DNA of 64,000 nucleotides from Mogibacterium sp. (GTDB taxonomy: Bacteria; Bacillota; Clostridia; Peptostreptococcales; Anaerovoracaceae). The notes under the pieces are model-generated. The model made no database searches. It was not told the origin of the DNA and saw only the letters and a program-made list of their open reading frames with translations. This document shows positions 51,676-59,922 of the stretch, piece after piece (position 1 is the stretch's first letter; every line of letters starts with the position of its first letter). The translations under genes and the position numbers were made by a program. Location of the stretch: assembly GCA_017434025.1 (NCBI GenBank), contig JAFRGC010000051.1, positions 1 to 64,000 on the forward strand, given 5' to 3'.

Positions 51676-53280
51676 ATGAAAGAACTGACAGGAGCCATAA
51701 TGACAGCAATGATGCATCCGGGCCTTATGATGATAGGCATCGGTCTCTTTGTCATGCTTCTTCCGAGACCTCTGAGGAGGATCACAGGCATTATAGCTCC
51801 TGCAGCAGCACTGTGGGCTCTGATGAAGATCTCAGAGGCCAGCGTTCTGGCCTACGATATTTCGTCATTTATACATCTGGAACTCATTCACTATGACAGC
51901 GGTTCCTTTACTTTAGCATTTGGATTCTGCATCATAGCATTTATATACGGTATATACGGAGAGAGTATACAGACAAGAAGCGAGAGTGGCTTGTCTCTGA
52001 TCTGCGCAGGCAGTGCGGTCGGGACCGTTCTCGCAGGGGACTGCATCTCACTCATGTTATTCCTGGGAATTATGGTGCTGTCTTCTTCCTATATAATATA
52101 TACAGGCCGTGCCGGAGTATCAGCGCCGGCATCTCTGAGACAGATGATCCTGCATGTGCTGGCAGTCAATCTGATCTATGCAGGCCTGATCATCTATATG
52201 TTCCATTACGGCAACAGGATAGACAGTCTGCTGCCGTGTTATGGAGAGGCGAGCTTCTGGCTCGTGCTTGCCGGAATCGCTGTAATATGCGGGATCCTGC
52301 CATTCCAGTCGTGGCTCGCAGATGCATGGGAAAGCTCATCCTCTGCCGGCTCTGCTTGTCTGGCTGCTTTCTCCAGTTCTGCAGCAGTCTCCATCATGAT
52401 CAGGATGTTCTCAGGATATGGACCGCTGATCTGGATCGGAGCAGCCGCATCTGTGTATGCAGTGATAATGGCACTGACGCAAAACGATATCAGAAGGCTG
52501 CTGGCTTACGCATATGCCGGCCAGATCGGAATGATCACGGCAGTGATCGGCATCGGAGGAGAGGCCGGTATCAATGCTGCAGTTTCTCATGTATTCAGCA
52601 CCATGATCATCATGAGCATTATGCTGATGTGTGCCGGAACGGTAGTGTTCGCGACCGGCAGAAGCGGGATGACCGAACTGGGAGGCCTTGCGAAGAGGAT
52701 GCCTGTCACAGGCGCATGCTTTGCCATCGCGTCACTGGCAGCCGCAGGAATTCCTGTGGTGCAGGGATCTGCCAGCCTGACTATGATAATAGAAACACTG
52801 AGAAACGGTGGATATGATAAACCGCTGCTTCTGGTGCTCGCGGGGTGTGCAGGAACGATCCTTGCGGTGACGCTCAGATTCAACTATTATGTTTTGTTCG
52901 GTCGCTGCGAAGACCGGGAGAGATCACGGATCTCAGGAAAAGTGCCGATCACTATGACGATAGCAACGGCTGCCGGTGCAGTTCTGATCTTATTTGCTGG
53001 CTTACTGCCTGACAGTGTGATCAGCGCTATGCCGGCTGTTCCGGCTGCTTTCAGCGCCGAAGGTGTATGGCGTTTCATAGCTATGCTTGCCGGTGCTTCT
53101 GTCCCGTTCTTCCTGTTCATTGGCAAGACCAGACCTCGCGACGGACTGATCCTGGACGTTGACTGGTTCGTCCGCAGACCGCTGAGGAGCATGGCCGTAA
53201 CTGTGTCATACGGACTGAACAGTCTATTCACTTGGTTTGATGACATAGCAGACCTCAGAGGGAAGAAGCAGAAACAATAG
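51676..53280 (+). CDS. Antiporter/complex I-like membrane subunit, second, divergent copy
   Basis: This 534-aa protein has about 14 helices and is recognisably the same family as the first copy. The helix-5 Glu is replaced by Gly131 (LMLFLGIMVLSS). The PLHxWLP-type motif is PFQSWLAD, with Ile204 at the position of the expected Lys. A family-like segment DIRRLLAYAYAGQIG is kept. The C-terminus (DWFVRRPLRSMAVTV) resembles the tail of NuoL/MrpA-like proteins. With these losses it may be structural rather than ion-conducting. Confidence 0.7.
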   Translation: MKELTGAIMTAMMHPGLMMIGIGLFVMLLPRPLRRITGIIAPAAALWALMKISEASVLAYDISSFIHLELIHYDSGSFTLAFGFCIIAFIYGIYGESIQTRSESGLSLICAGSAVGTVLAGDCISLMLFLGIMVLSSSYIIYTGRAGVSAPASLRQMILHVLAVNLIYAGLIIYMFHYGNRIDSLLPCYGEASFWLVLAGIAVICGILPFQSWLADAWESSSSAGSACLAAFSSSAAVSIMIRMFSGYGPLIWIGAAASVYAVIMALTQNDIRRLLAYAYAGQIGMITAVIGIGGEAGINAAVSHVFSTMIIMSIMLMCAGTVVFATGRSGMTELGGLAKRMPVTGACFAIASLAAAGIPVVQGSASLTMIIETLRNGGYDKPLLLVLAGCAGTILAVTLRFNYYVLFGRCEDRERSRISGKVPITMTIATAAGAVLILFAGLLPDSVISAMPAVPAAFSAEGVWRFIAMLAGASVPFFLFIGKTRPRDGLILDVDWFVRRPLRSMAVTVSYGLNSLFTWFDDIADLRGKKQKQ

Positions 53281-53303
53281 ATAATAATAAAGAGGAAAGA
53301 AAC

Positions 53304-55307
53304 GTGGAGATCATAAGAGCTAAGCATTCAGGATTCTGTTTCGGCGTTGACCGAGCGATCAGCATGGCATTCAGTGAAGCAGAACAAACTGACAGAGAGG
53401 GAAGCCTGTTCACATGCGGGCACCTCATCCACAACAGTGCGGTCGTGAACCGGCTGGAGTCACAGGGTGTCGGTATGATCACATCACTGGATCAGGCCAA
53501 AGCAGGTGATACGGTGATCGTCAGATCACACGGCGAACCTCGCGAGTTCTACGAAGAAGCGGAATCACGCGGTATCCGCCTTGTCGATACCACATGCGTT
53601 TTCGTGAAGAAGATCCATGATATCGTCTCCGATGCACATGCAAAGGGCAAGAAGGTGGTCGTCATAGGCGATGCGGCACATCAGGAGGTCATCGCTACGA
53701 CCGGATGGTGCGGCTATGAGGCGCTCGTGATAGGCAGTCCGGAAGAAGCTGCTGCACATGTCAGCGAACTGGCAGGCACAGAACCGGTGATCGTATGCCA
53801 GACCACGATCAAGGCTGAACTGCTGCAAAGCATTCTCAGCGTTTTTGATGATGCCGGGATACATTACGACATCCGCAATACTATATGCAATGCGACGAGA
53901 GACCGGCAGGAGAGCTGCCGCGAACTTGCCGGTGAAGTAGATATGATGGTGGTCGTAGGGGACCGTCACAGCTCCAATTCGAGGAAACTTTTTGAAATTG
54001 CACAAAAAAATTGCCAAATTAGCATATTTATTGAAAATGCGGACGATAATCTATTGAAACGTGCATCAAAATATAATAAAATTGGCGTTATAGCGGGCGC
54101 ATCGACACCCGAATGGATTATCAAGGAGGTTATTTCTAGTATGAGCGAAAATGTCACTAAGAATATGGAGCAGAATCCAATGATGGATTTCATGGATGAC
54201 ATTGAGAAATCTTTACGTTTGCCAAAGCCGGGAGACATCATTGACGGTAAGGTTGATCAGGTAATGGATGATGCAGTGATCGTCAACATGGGATGCAAGA
54301 AAGACGGTATCCTGAGAGCTGACGAGGTTGTCCTCGAAGAAGGTCAGAAACTCTCTGACATCTTCAAGGAAGGCGATGATATCCAGGCTAAGGTCATCAA
54401 GTCTGATGAGGGAGAAGGCGGAATCCTTCTTTCCAAGAAGAGACTCGTTGCAGTTGAGAACTACACTGAGCTCGAGGAAGCAATGGAGAATAAGGATGTT
54501 ATCAATGTTAAGCTCGTAAGAGCCGTCAACGGCGGTGTTATTGCAGCTTACAAGGAGATTACAGGATTCATCCCTATGTCGCAGCTCTCAGACAGATATG
54601 TTGAGAATGCAGACGAGTTCCTCGGACAGAACGTAGATGTAAGAGTCATCAGAGTCGATACCAAGCGCAACAGAGCAGTTTTCTCACGCAAAGTAGTACT
54701 AGTTGAAGAGAAGCGCAAAGCAGTAGCAGAGATCTGGAGCAACCTGAATGTCGGCGATGTTGTCGAGGGTAAGGTAATGAGATTTACTGACTACGGCGCA
54801 TTCGTAGATATCGGCGGAGTCGATGGACTTCTCCACATTTCCGAGATCTCCTGGGGCAAGCTCAAGCATCCGGAAGAAGTTCTCAAGATCGGAGACATCA
54901 TCAATGTCAAGATCCTCTCACTCAACGAAGAGAAGGGCAAGATCTCTCTCGGACTCAAGCAGACACAGCCTGAGCCATGGACACTCGTTGGAGAGAAGTA
55001 TCAGGTAGGCGATGTACTGGACGGCAAGGTCGTACAGACCAAGGAATACGGTGCATTCGTAGAGCTCGAGGCAGGACTCGACGGTCTTGTTCACATCTCT
55101 GAGATCGCTAACAAGAGAGTTGAGAACGTTGCAGACGAACTCAAGGTCGGCGAGACAGTCAAGGTCAAGATCATGGAGATCGACCCTGACAAGAGAAGGA
55201 TCAGCCTGAGCATCAAGGCAGCTCTTCCTGCAGAGGAAGCAGCTCCTGCTGAAGAACCGGCTGAGGAAGCTCCTGAGGCAGCAGAGGAAGTCAAGGACGA
55301 AGAATAA
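53304..55307 (+). CDS. ispH: IspH fused to S1 RNA-binding domains (IspH-RpsA)
   Basis: Residues about 1-279 are HMBPP reductase, the last enzyme of the MEP isoprenoid pathway. The cluster Cys are in SGFCFGVDRA, DTTCVFVKK and NTICNATRD. Residues about 300-640 are four S1 domains of the ribosomal protein S1 type (for example RFTDYGAFVDIGGVDGLLH), then an Ala/Glu-rich tail. The start is GTG 53304 with AGAGGAAAG upstream. Such fusions are known in clostridia. A strong internal ribosome binding site and ATG at 54141 could also yield the S1 part alone. Confidence 0.92.
   Translation: MEIIRAKHSGFCFGVDRAISMAFSEAEQTDREGSLFTCGHLIHNSAVVNRLESQGVGMITSLDQAKAGDTVIVRSHGEPREFYEEAESRGIRLVDTTCVFVKKIHDIVSDAHAKGKKVVVIGDAAHQEVIATTGWCGYEALVIGSPEEAAAHVSELAGTEPVIVCQTTIKAELLQSILSVFDDAGIHYDIRNTICNATRDRQESCRELAGEVDMMVVVGDRHSSNSRKLFEIAQKNCQISIFIENADDNLLKRASKYNKIGVIAGASTPEWIIKEVISSMSENVTKNMEQNPMMDFMDDIEKSLRLPKPGDIIDGKVDQVMDDAVIVNMGCKKDGILRADEVVLEEGQKLSDIFKEGDDIQAKVIKSDEGEGGILLSKKRLVAVENYTELEEAMENKDVINVKLVRAVNGGVIAAYKEITGFIPMSQLSDRYVENADEFLGQNVDVRVIRVDTKRNRAVFSRKVVLVEEKRKAVAEIWSNLNVGDVVEGKVMRFTDYGAFVDIGGVDGLLHISEISWGKLKHPEEVLKIGDIINVKILSLNEEKGKISLGLKQTQPEPWTLVGEKYQVGDVLDGKVVQTKEYGAFVELEAGLDGLVHISEIANKRVENVADELKVGETVKVKIMEIDPDKRRISLSIKAALPAEEAAPAEEPAEEAPEAAEEVKDEE
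54123..54143 (+). promoter_or_regulatory. Internal ribosome binding site and in-frame ATG in ispH-rpsA
   Basis: AAGGAGG (54123-54129) is followed 11 nt later by ATG (54141-54143), in frame at residue 280, precisely where the IspH part ends and the S1 part begins (MSENVTKNMEQ). The preceding 130 nt are markedly AT-rich. Confidence 0.6.
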
Positions 55308-55331
55308 TCGTCACATTTCCACATTCAACAG

Positions 55332-55361
55332 AGACCGGATTCATATGAGTCCGGTCTTTAC
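55332..55361 (+). terminator. Terminator after ispH-rpsA
   Basis: AGACCGGA (55332-55339) pairs with TCCGGTCT (55350-55357), followed by TTACATTT. The U-tract is moderate, so some read-through into the MurT-like gene is possible. Confidence 0.65.
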
Positions 55362-55388
55362 ATTTAAATTGGCAACAGAGGAAGAATG

Positions 55389-56756
55389 ATGAGTTCAAGA
55401 ACTACCAGAGCCCTGCTCACCGGCAAGATCGGCAACAGGGTGATCGACATCATCGATAAGAAGAGAGGGACCAACTGGGCGGGACGTCAGGCAATGAAGA
55501 TCGACCCTGAGCTGATTTCGCATATCACAGGCATCGATCCTGCGAAGGTGCTCTTTATCACAGGCACTAACGGCAAGTCCAGTGTCACCAACATGGTCAC
55601 GCATATCCTCAGATCCAGAGGATTCAAAGTGGTGTCGAATGTCGAAGGCGCAAATCTTATCACAGGCGTCGCTGCGGCACTCGTCAAAGAGGCGTCACTA
55701 GACGGCAGGATCAACGCGGATTACTGCGTTTTTGAAACGGATGAGAGATATCTGTACAAGATCCGTGAACAGCTGTCATGTGACAATCTGCTAGTGACCA
55801 ATCTGGAGAAGGATCAGGTGCAGAGGAACGGCGATCCGGACTTTGTATACCGGAAGATCGCCAGAGTCGTGGACAGATTTGGCATGAAACTATTCCTTAA
55901 CGGAGATGAGCCGAGATCCTGCTCGCTGGCGGACAGAACTGACAGGGCTGTGTTTTACTCTGTAGATAAGCACGATGCTTCGTTCACCAAAGACGATACT
56001 TTCGTTACCATGCCATGCCCGAAGTGCCACAGAAGTATCCGCTTCGATTACTACAATAATGACGGCATGGGCAGCTTCAGATGTGAGAACTGCGGATATA
56101 CCAATCATAATGGCGCTGACAGTGCAGACTATACCGCGACAGATGCCGACTTCACAGCAAGGAAATTCTGCGTCAACGGAACGGAGTTCCCGATGCCGTA
56201 TGACCAGCCGTATATGCTGTATAACTATGCAGCTGCTGCATGTGCCTGCAAAGAACTGGCTGGTGTCACTGAGGAAGAGTCTGCTGCAGCTCTCGCGGAT
56301 TTCGTGCTCCTCGAAGGAAGGATCGAGACACTGGAATACAAGGGCAACCACATCAAATATATACGGTTCAAACAGGAGAATCCGGAAACTCTGCAGAATT
56401 TCATTAACGTTGTAGCTGCAGATCCTGAAGAGAAAACTGTAGTGATCGGTATCGGGACCGTCGAGGATTATGATCCGTACTACATCAACTCGTTCTATAC
56501 GTTCGACTGCGACTTCTCGCGCCTCAAAGACGCGAATGTCAGGAAGTTTATCTTCACGACGGATACGATCGCTTATGACGCCGCGAACAGCTTCATATAC
56601 GGCGGCGCTGATCCGGGAAAGATCGAGATCCTTCCTGTAAGCGATGAAGAGAAGATCCTGGAAGCAATAGCAGCGGAAGGATGCAGCAACGTATATCTTA
56701 CGATCAAGCTCCATACTTTCGAGGGTATGAAGGAATTTGCAAGGAAGGAGAAGTGA
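55389..56756 (+). CDS. MurT-like Mur ligase, first copy
   Basis: This is a Mur-ligase-type ATPase with ATP loop ITGTNGKSSVTNM, a four-Cys zinc ribbon (CPKCHRSIRF and FRCENCGY) and a C-terminal MurT domain (DUF1727) beginning near KQENPETLQNF. In known MurT-GatD pairs, MurT activates D-Glu of lipid II and GatD supplies ammonia. All ligase motifs are kept. The second ATG (55389) was chosen because GAGG then has 7-nt spacing; ATG 55386 is possible. The pseudo-GatD gene follows 1 nt after the stop, indicating tight coupling. The true substrate is unknown. Confidence 0.82.
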   Translation: MSSRTTRALLTGKIGNRVIDIIDKKRGTNWAGRQAMKIDPELISHITGIDPAKVLFITGTNGKSSVTNMVTHILRSRGFKVVSNVEGANLITGVAAALVKEASLDGRINADYCVFETDERYLYKIREQLSCDNLLVTNLEKDQVQRNGDPDFVYRKIARVVDRFGMKLFLNGDEPRSCSLADRTDRAVFYSVDKHDASFTKDDTFVTMPCPKCHRSIRFDYYNNDGMGSFRCENCGYTNHNGADSADYTATDADFTARKFCVNGTEFPMPYDQPYMLYNYAAAACACKELAGVTEEESAAALADFVLLEGRIETLEYKGNHIKYIRFKQENPETLQNFINVVAADPEEKTVVIGIGTVEDYDPYYINSFYTFDCDFSRLKDANVRKFIFTTDTIAYDAANSFIYGGADPGKIEILPVSDEEKILEAIAAEGCSNVYLTIKLHTFEGMKEFARKEK

Positions 56757-56757
56757 T

Positions 56758-57546
56758 ATGTCAGATAAAATGATCAATATTGCATGGATGTATCCTGACA
56801 CACTGTTCCTTCACGGCGAGAGAGGCAATATCATGGCTCTCGTCAGGTATGCGATGGAGCTCGGACTGACCCCGCATGTCAGGCGGATCGATCTCGGTAC
56901 AGAGGATTTTGATCCGATGGAATACGACATAATCTTCTATGGACCGGGAGAGATCTCATCGTTCCGGGCAGTAATGGAAGACATCGCCGGATATGCCAGA
57001 CCGATAGCGGAGTATATTGCCTCGGGCAAAGTGCTTATCGCTACGGGAACTACAATGTCGCTGTTTGGCGAGAAGATTACACGGTTCTCACCTGATGCTG
57101 AAGACGGCAGAGGGGAGGTCATCGATGGATTATGTATGATCCCGGCGGAATCTTTCGAGCGGGAGTATGTATACGGTAATGACCTGGACATCAGGGCAGA
57201 ATACAATGGATACTCTATGGAGCTCATCGGCAATCAGATCCAGATGACGGACATTCACTTCAGTGAATCTGAGGGATATCAGAGATTCGGCTCAGTGATC
57301 TATGGCAGGGGCAATAACGGAACGGACGGCATTGAAGGAGTCGTACACAACAATTCCTTATTTACAAATATGCTGGGACCGATGCTGATCTGCAACCCGT
57401 GGCTGACGGTGCGCATCCTCAGGACCGCAGCAGAGATCAAGGGAATCGAAGTGGAGGCTCAGGACCCGGAATACAAGCTCGAGATAAAGTCGCTCGGACT
57501 CAAGAAGAAATTCATAGAAGAGAAGCAGAATAACCAAGAAAAATAA
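56758..57546 (+). CDS. GatD-like amidotransferase without catalytic residues, first copy
   Basis: The fold is that of a CobB/CobQ-type class I glutaminase, as in GatD: INIAWMYPDTLFLHGERGN near the start, IIFYGPGE, and a C-terminal GPMLICNPWL. In active GatD the nucleophile lies in a CGGYQ-type loop. Here the loop is IATGTTMSLFG, with Gly97 at the Cys position. The catalytic His of the TYLHGP-type motif is Leu206 (TNMLGP). It is therefore very unlikely to hydrolyse glutamine. AAGGAG precedes ATG 56758. It must act as a structural or allosteric partner of the MurT-like protein. Confidence 0.75.
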   Translation: MSDKMINIAWMYPDTLFLHGERGNIMALVRYAMELGLTPHVRRIDLGTEDFDPMEYDIIFYGPGEISSFRAVMEDIAGYARPIAEYIASGKVLIATGTTMSLFGEKITRFSPDAEDGRGEVIDGLCMIPAESFEREYVYGNDLDIRAEYNGYSMELIGNQIQMTDIHFSESEGYQRFGSVIYGRGNNGTDGIEGVVHNNSLFTNMLGPMLICNPWLTVRILRTAAEIKGIEVEAQDPEYKLEIKSLGLKKKFIEEKQNNQEK

Positions 57547-57567
57547 CAGATAATATCAAAGATAGAC

Positions 57568-57612
57568 TTATCATGAAGCACCATATCTAGTATAATACAA
57601 TAGATATGGTGC
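57568..57612 (+). promoter_or_regulatory. Promoter of the second MurT unit with 11-bp inverted repeat
   Basis: TTATCA (57568-57573) and TATAAT (57591-57596) are 17 bp apart. The -10 box is flanked by perfect arms GCACCATATCT (57578-57588) and AGATATGGTGC (57602-57612). The left arm lies upstream of the expected transcription start, so this is a DNA operator rather than an RNA hairpin. Confidence 0.75.
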
Positions 57613-57665
57613 ATATATATTGGTCATCATTATCTGAAGACCGGATGAAAGGACTAATTGATTCA

Positions 57666-59009
57666 ATGAACAGTATACGATTCTATCTTGCCCTGTGGAT
57701 ATCCAAGCTCGCCGTCATAGTGATCAATACGGTGGCGAAGGGCAGAGGAACGAATCTCCCGGGACAAGTGGCACTCAGGATCGATCCGCTCTTTGTCAAA
57801 CACATGAAAGGCGTGGATCCGGCTAAGACAGTTTTCGTAACAGGAACGAACGGCAAGAGTACGACCGTCAATATGCTGCATCACGTTTTCACAAGCAATG
57901 GATATACCGTTGCTGCGAATCTGGACGGAGCTAACATGCTGACCGGTGTAGCGACGGCACTGATCAAGGACAGCACATTATCAGGCAGGATCCGTTCAGA
58001 ATATGTGATCATGGAGACTGACGAGAGATATCTCAGGTTTATCAGGAAACAGATCCCTGCCAGACAGCTGATCATCACGAATATACAGAAAGACCAGACA
58101 CAGCGGAATGGTGAGCCGGGTGTGATCTCCAGGAAGATCGCAGAGGCCATGGGACCGGATCTGACAGTATTCGTCAATCAGGATGAGCCAAGATCTTATG
58201 CGCTGGGAGACAATGCCGGCAGAGCCGTCAGTTATGCTGTGAAAGAGAACAGCAAATCATTCCACAAGGAACAGGATTTCTTCTCAGTGACCATTCCATG
58301 CGAGAAATGTCATGAACCTATCGTTTTCCATGCCCACAACATCGAGAACGTAGGTCCTTTCGTTTGCCCGGCATGCGGTTACGGAGCGGAGAAGCCAGCC
58401 GATTATCTCGTCGATGCTGTCGACTATGAAGGTCACAGTTTTACCGTGAAGGGAAGGACATATCCGTTCAATTTCAGCACTCCGTATTTCCTGTACTGCT
58501 ACATCTCGGTATTTGCGGCTGCCAGTGAGATGGGAATGACCGAAGACGAGCTGTGGCACGGGTTTGAGACATTCACAGATCTCAGAGGAAGACTTGCCAC
58601 CAAGCATATAGCAGGCAAGACCCTCAATTACATCAAAATGAAACAGGAGAACCCTGAGACCATTCAGTCATCGCTCAACCTGCTTGCAGAAGATCCTGAA
58701 GACAAGATCTTCATGTTCGGCCTGGATGAGACTCTCGACTATTATCCGCCATTTACGAATACTCTGGCGCTGTTCGATGTTGACTTCAGACCGGTACTGA
58801 ATTCAGGCCTCAGCCGTTCTGTATGCATGTCCCGAGCCATCGGACGAGCGGCAGCAGTCAGGATGCTCTATGACGGGTTTGACCCGGACAAAATGACCGT
58901 TCTCCCGGCAAGCTACGAGGAGGATGTCGCAGCTGTACTGGAACCGCTTCCTGACAAACCGGTGTACCTGGTAGAAGAGATCCCATATTACAAGAAACCT
59001 AAGAAATAA
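57666..59009 (+). CDS. MurT-like Mur ligase, second copy
   Basis: A 447-aa paralogue of the first copy, with ATP loop VTGTNGKSTTVNM, zinc ribbon CEKCHEPIVF and FVCPACGYG, and DUF1727 segment MKQENPETIQSS. ATG 57666 was chosen for three reasons: AAAGGA lies 12 nt upstream, ATG 57606 would fall at the transcription start, and MNSIRFYLAL aligns end to end with the first copy's N-terminus. The two copies differ throughout, so the duplication is old. A pseudo-GatD gene follows after 14 nt. Confidence 0.82.
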   Translation: MNSIRFYLALWISKLAVIVINTVAKGRGTNLPGQVALRIDPLFVKHMKGVDPAKTVFVTGTNGKSTTVNMLHHVFTSNGYTVAANLDGANMLTGVATALIKDSTLSGRIRSEYVIMETDERYLRFIRKQIPARQLIITNIQKDQTQRNGEPGVISRKIAEAMGPDLTVFVNQDEPRSYALGDNAGRAVSYAVKENSKSFHKEQDFFSVTIPCEKCHEPIVFHAHNIENVGPFVCPACGYGAEKPADYLVDAVDYEGHSFTVKGRTYPFNFSTPYFLYCYISVFAAASEMGMTEDELWHGFETFTDLRGRLATKHIAGKTLNYIKMKQENPETIQSSLNLLAEDPEDKIFMFGLDETLDYYPPFTNTLALFDVDFRPVLNSGLSRSVCMSRAIGRAAAVRMLYDGFDPDKMTVLPASYEEDVAAVLEPLPDKPVYLVEEIPYYKKPKK

Positions 59010-59023
59010 GATAAGGATCAGAA

Positions 59024-59863
59024 ATGTCATCCAATTATAAGATATTCAATGAAATAAGGAAGAATACTTCCGGACATGATGCTGTACTCAGCAATGTCAG
59101 TGAACTCGGTTTTGATAAGGATACCAGAGCTCTTCACATCCTCTGGATGTATCCTGATGCGCTTAATGTGTTCGGCGGCAGAGGTGATCTGATGGCACTG
59201 ATGAGGATCAGCTGCCTCATGGGTTTGCCGACAGAGATGCGCAGGCTTGATTCGCTTGCTGACGATATTCCTCTCGACTGGGCAGATATCATCTATTTCG
59301 CCAGCGGAGATCTCACATGCATGGCCGATATTCTGAAAGTCCAGAAGACCAGACAGGAAGATTACAGGCGCTATGCGGAGAGCGGCAGGATGATCATAGC
59401 GGTGAGCAGCAGCGGCGCCGTTCTGGCAGATGAAACGATCATGTCGGACGGCACTTCTGTGAAGGGCCTTGGACTCCTCAGGATGAAGATGACTGAGAGA
59501 GAGAAGATCCACGGTGATGATCTCTGGTTCACCACCAGAGAAGGGATCGAGGTCACAGGCAATCAGATCCAGCTGCTTGATGTTGAGCTGGAAGAAGGCC
59601 AGGAACCTTGGGGCACCATCGTATATGGCAGAGGCAACAATGATAACGGATCCGAAGGCGCTGAGACTGGCAACGTGATCTATACCGCATGCGTAGGACC
59701 TGCTTTGGTCAGGAATCCATGGCTGGCGGCGGACCTGCTCAGAAGGGCAGCTAAGGCAGCCGGAGTATCCGGGGAATTCAGCCTTGATGATGAAGATATC
59801 AGGCAGGAGATCCTCTCAGCGGAGGAGGCCAGAGAATTCATAAGAAATAAAATGCAGCATTGA
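59024..59863 (+). CDS. GatD-like amidotransferase without catalytic residues, second copy
   Basis: A 279-aa paralogue with an N-terminal extension of about 35 residues before HILWMYPDALNVFGGRGD. The nucleophile loop reads IAVSSSGAVLA, with Ser128 at the Cys position. The His of the TYLHGP-type motif is Val224 (TACVGP). Both copies share GNQIQ and YGRGNN, which suggests a conserved non-catalytic function. AAGGATCAG precedes the ATG. An ATP-grasp gene follows after 59 nt. Confidence 0.75.
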   Translation: MSSNYKIFNEIRKNTSGHDAVLSNVSELGFDKDTRALHILWMYPDALNVFGGRGDLMALMRISCLMGLPTEMRRLDSLADDIPLDWADIIYFASGDLTCMADILKVQKTRQEDYRRYAESGRMIIAVSSSGAVLADETIMSDGTSVKGLGLLRMKMTEREKIHGDDLWFTTREGIEVTGNQIQLLDVELEEGQEPWGTIVYGRGNNDNGSEGAETGNVIYTACVGPALVRNPWLAADLLRRAAKAAGVSGEFSLDDEDIRQEILSAEEAREFIRNKMQH

Positions 59864-59922
59864 CATTTTGCTGCATCGAGACTATAACAATACGGTAATT
59901 TATTGAGGAGAGGGGAAATCAC

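Noticed and set aside
53304..55307. IspH-S1 fusion as a frameshift or assembly artefact
   Set aside because: The frame is continuous across the junction, and such fusions are known in clostridia.
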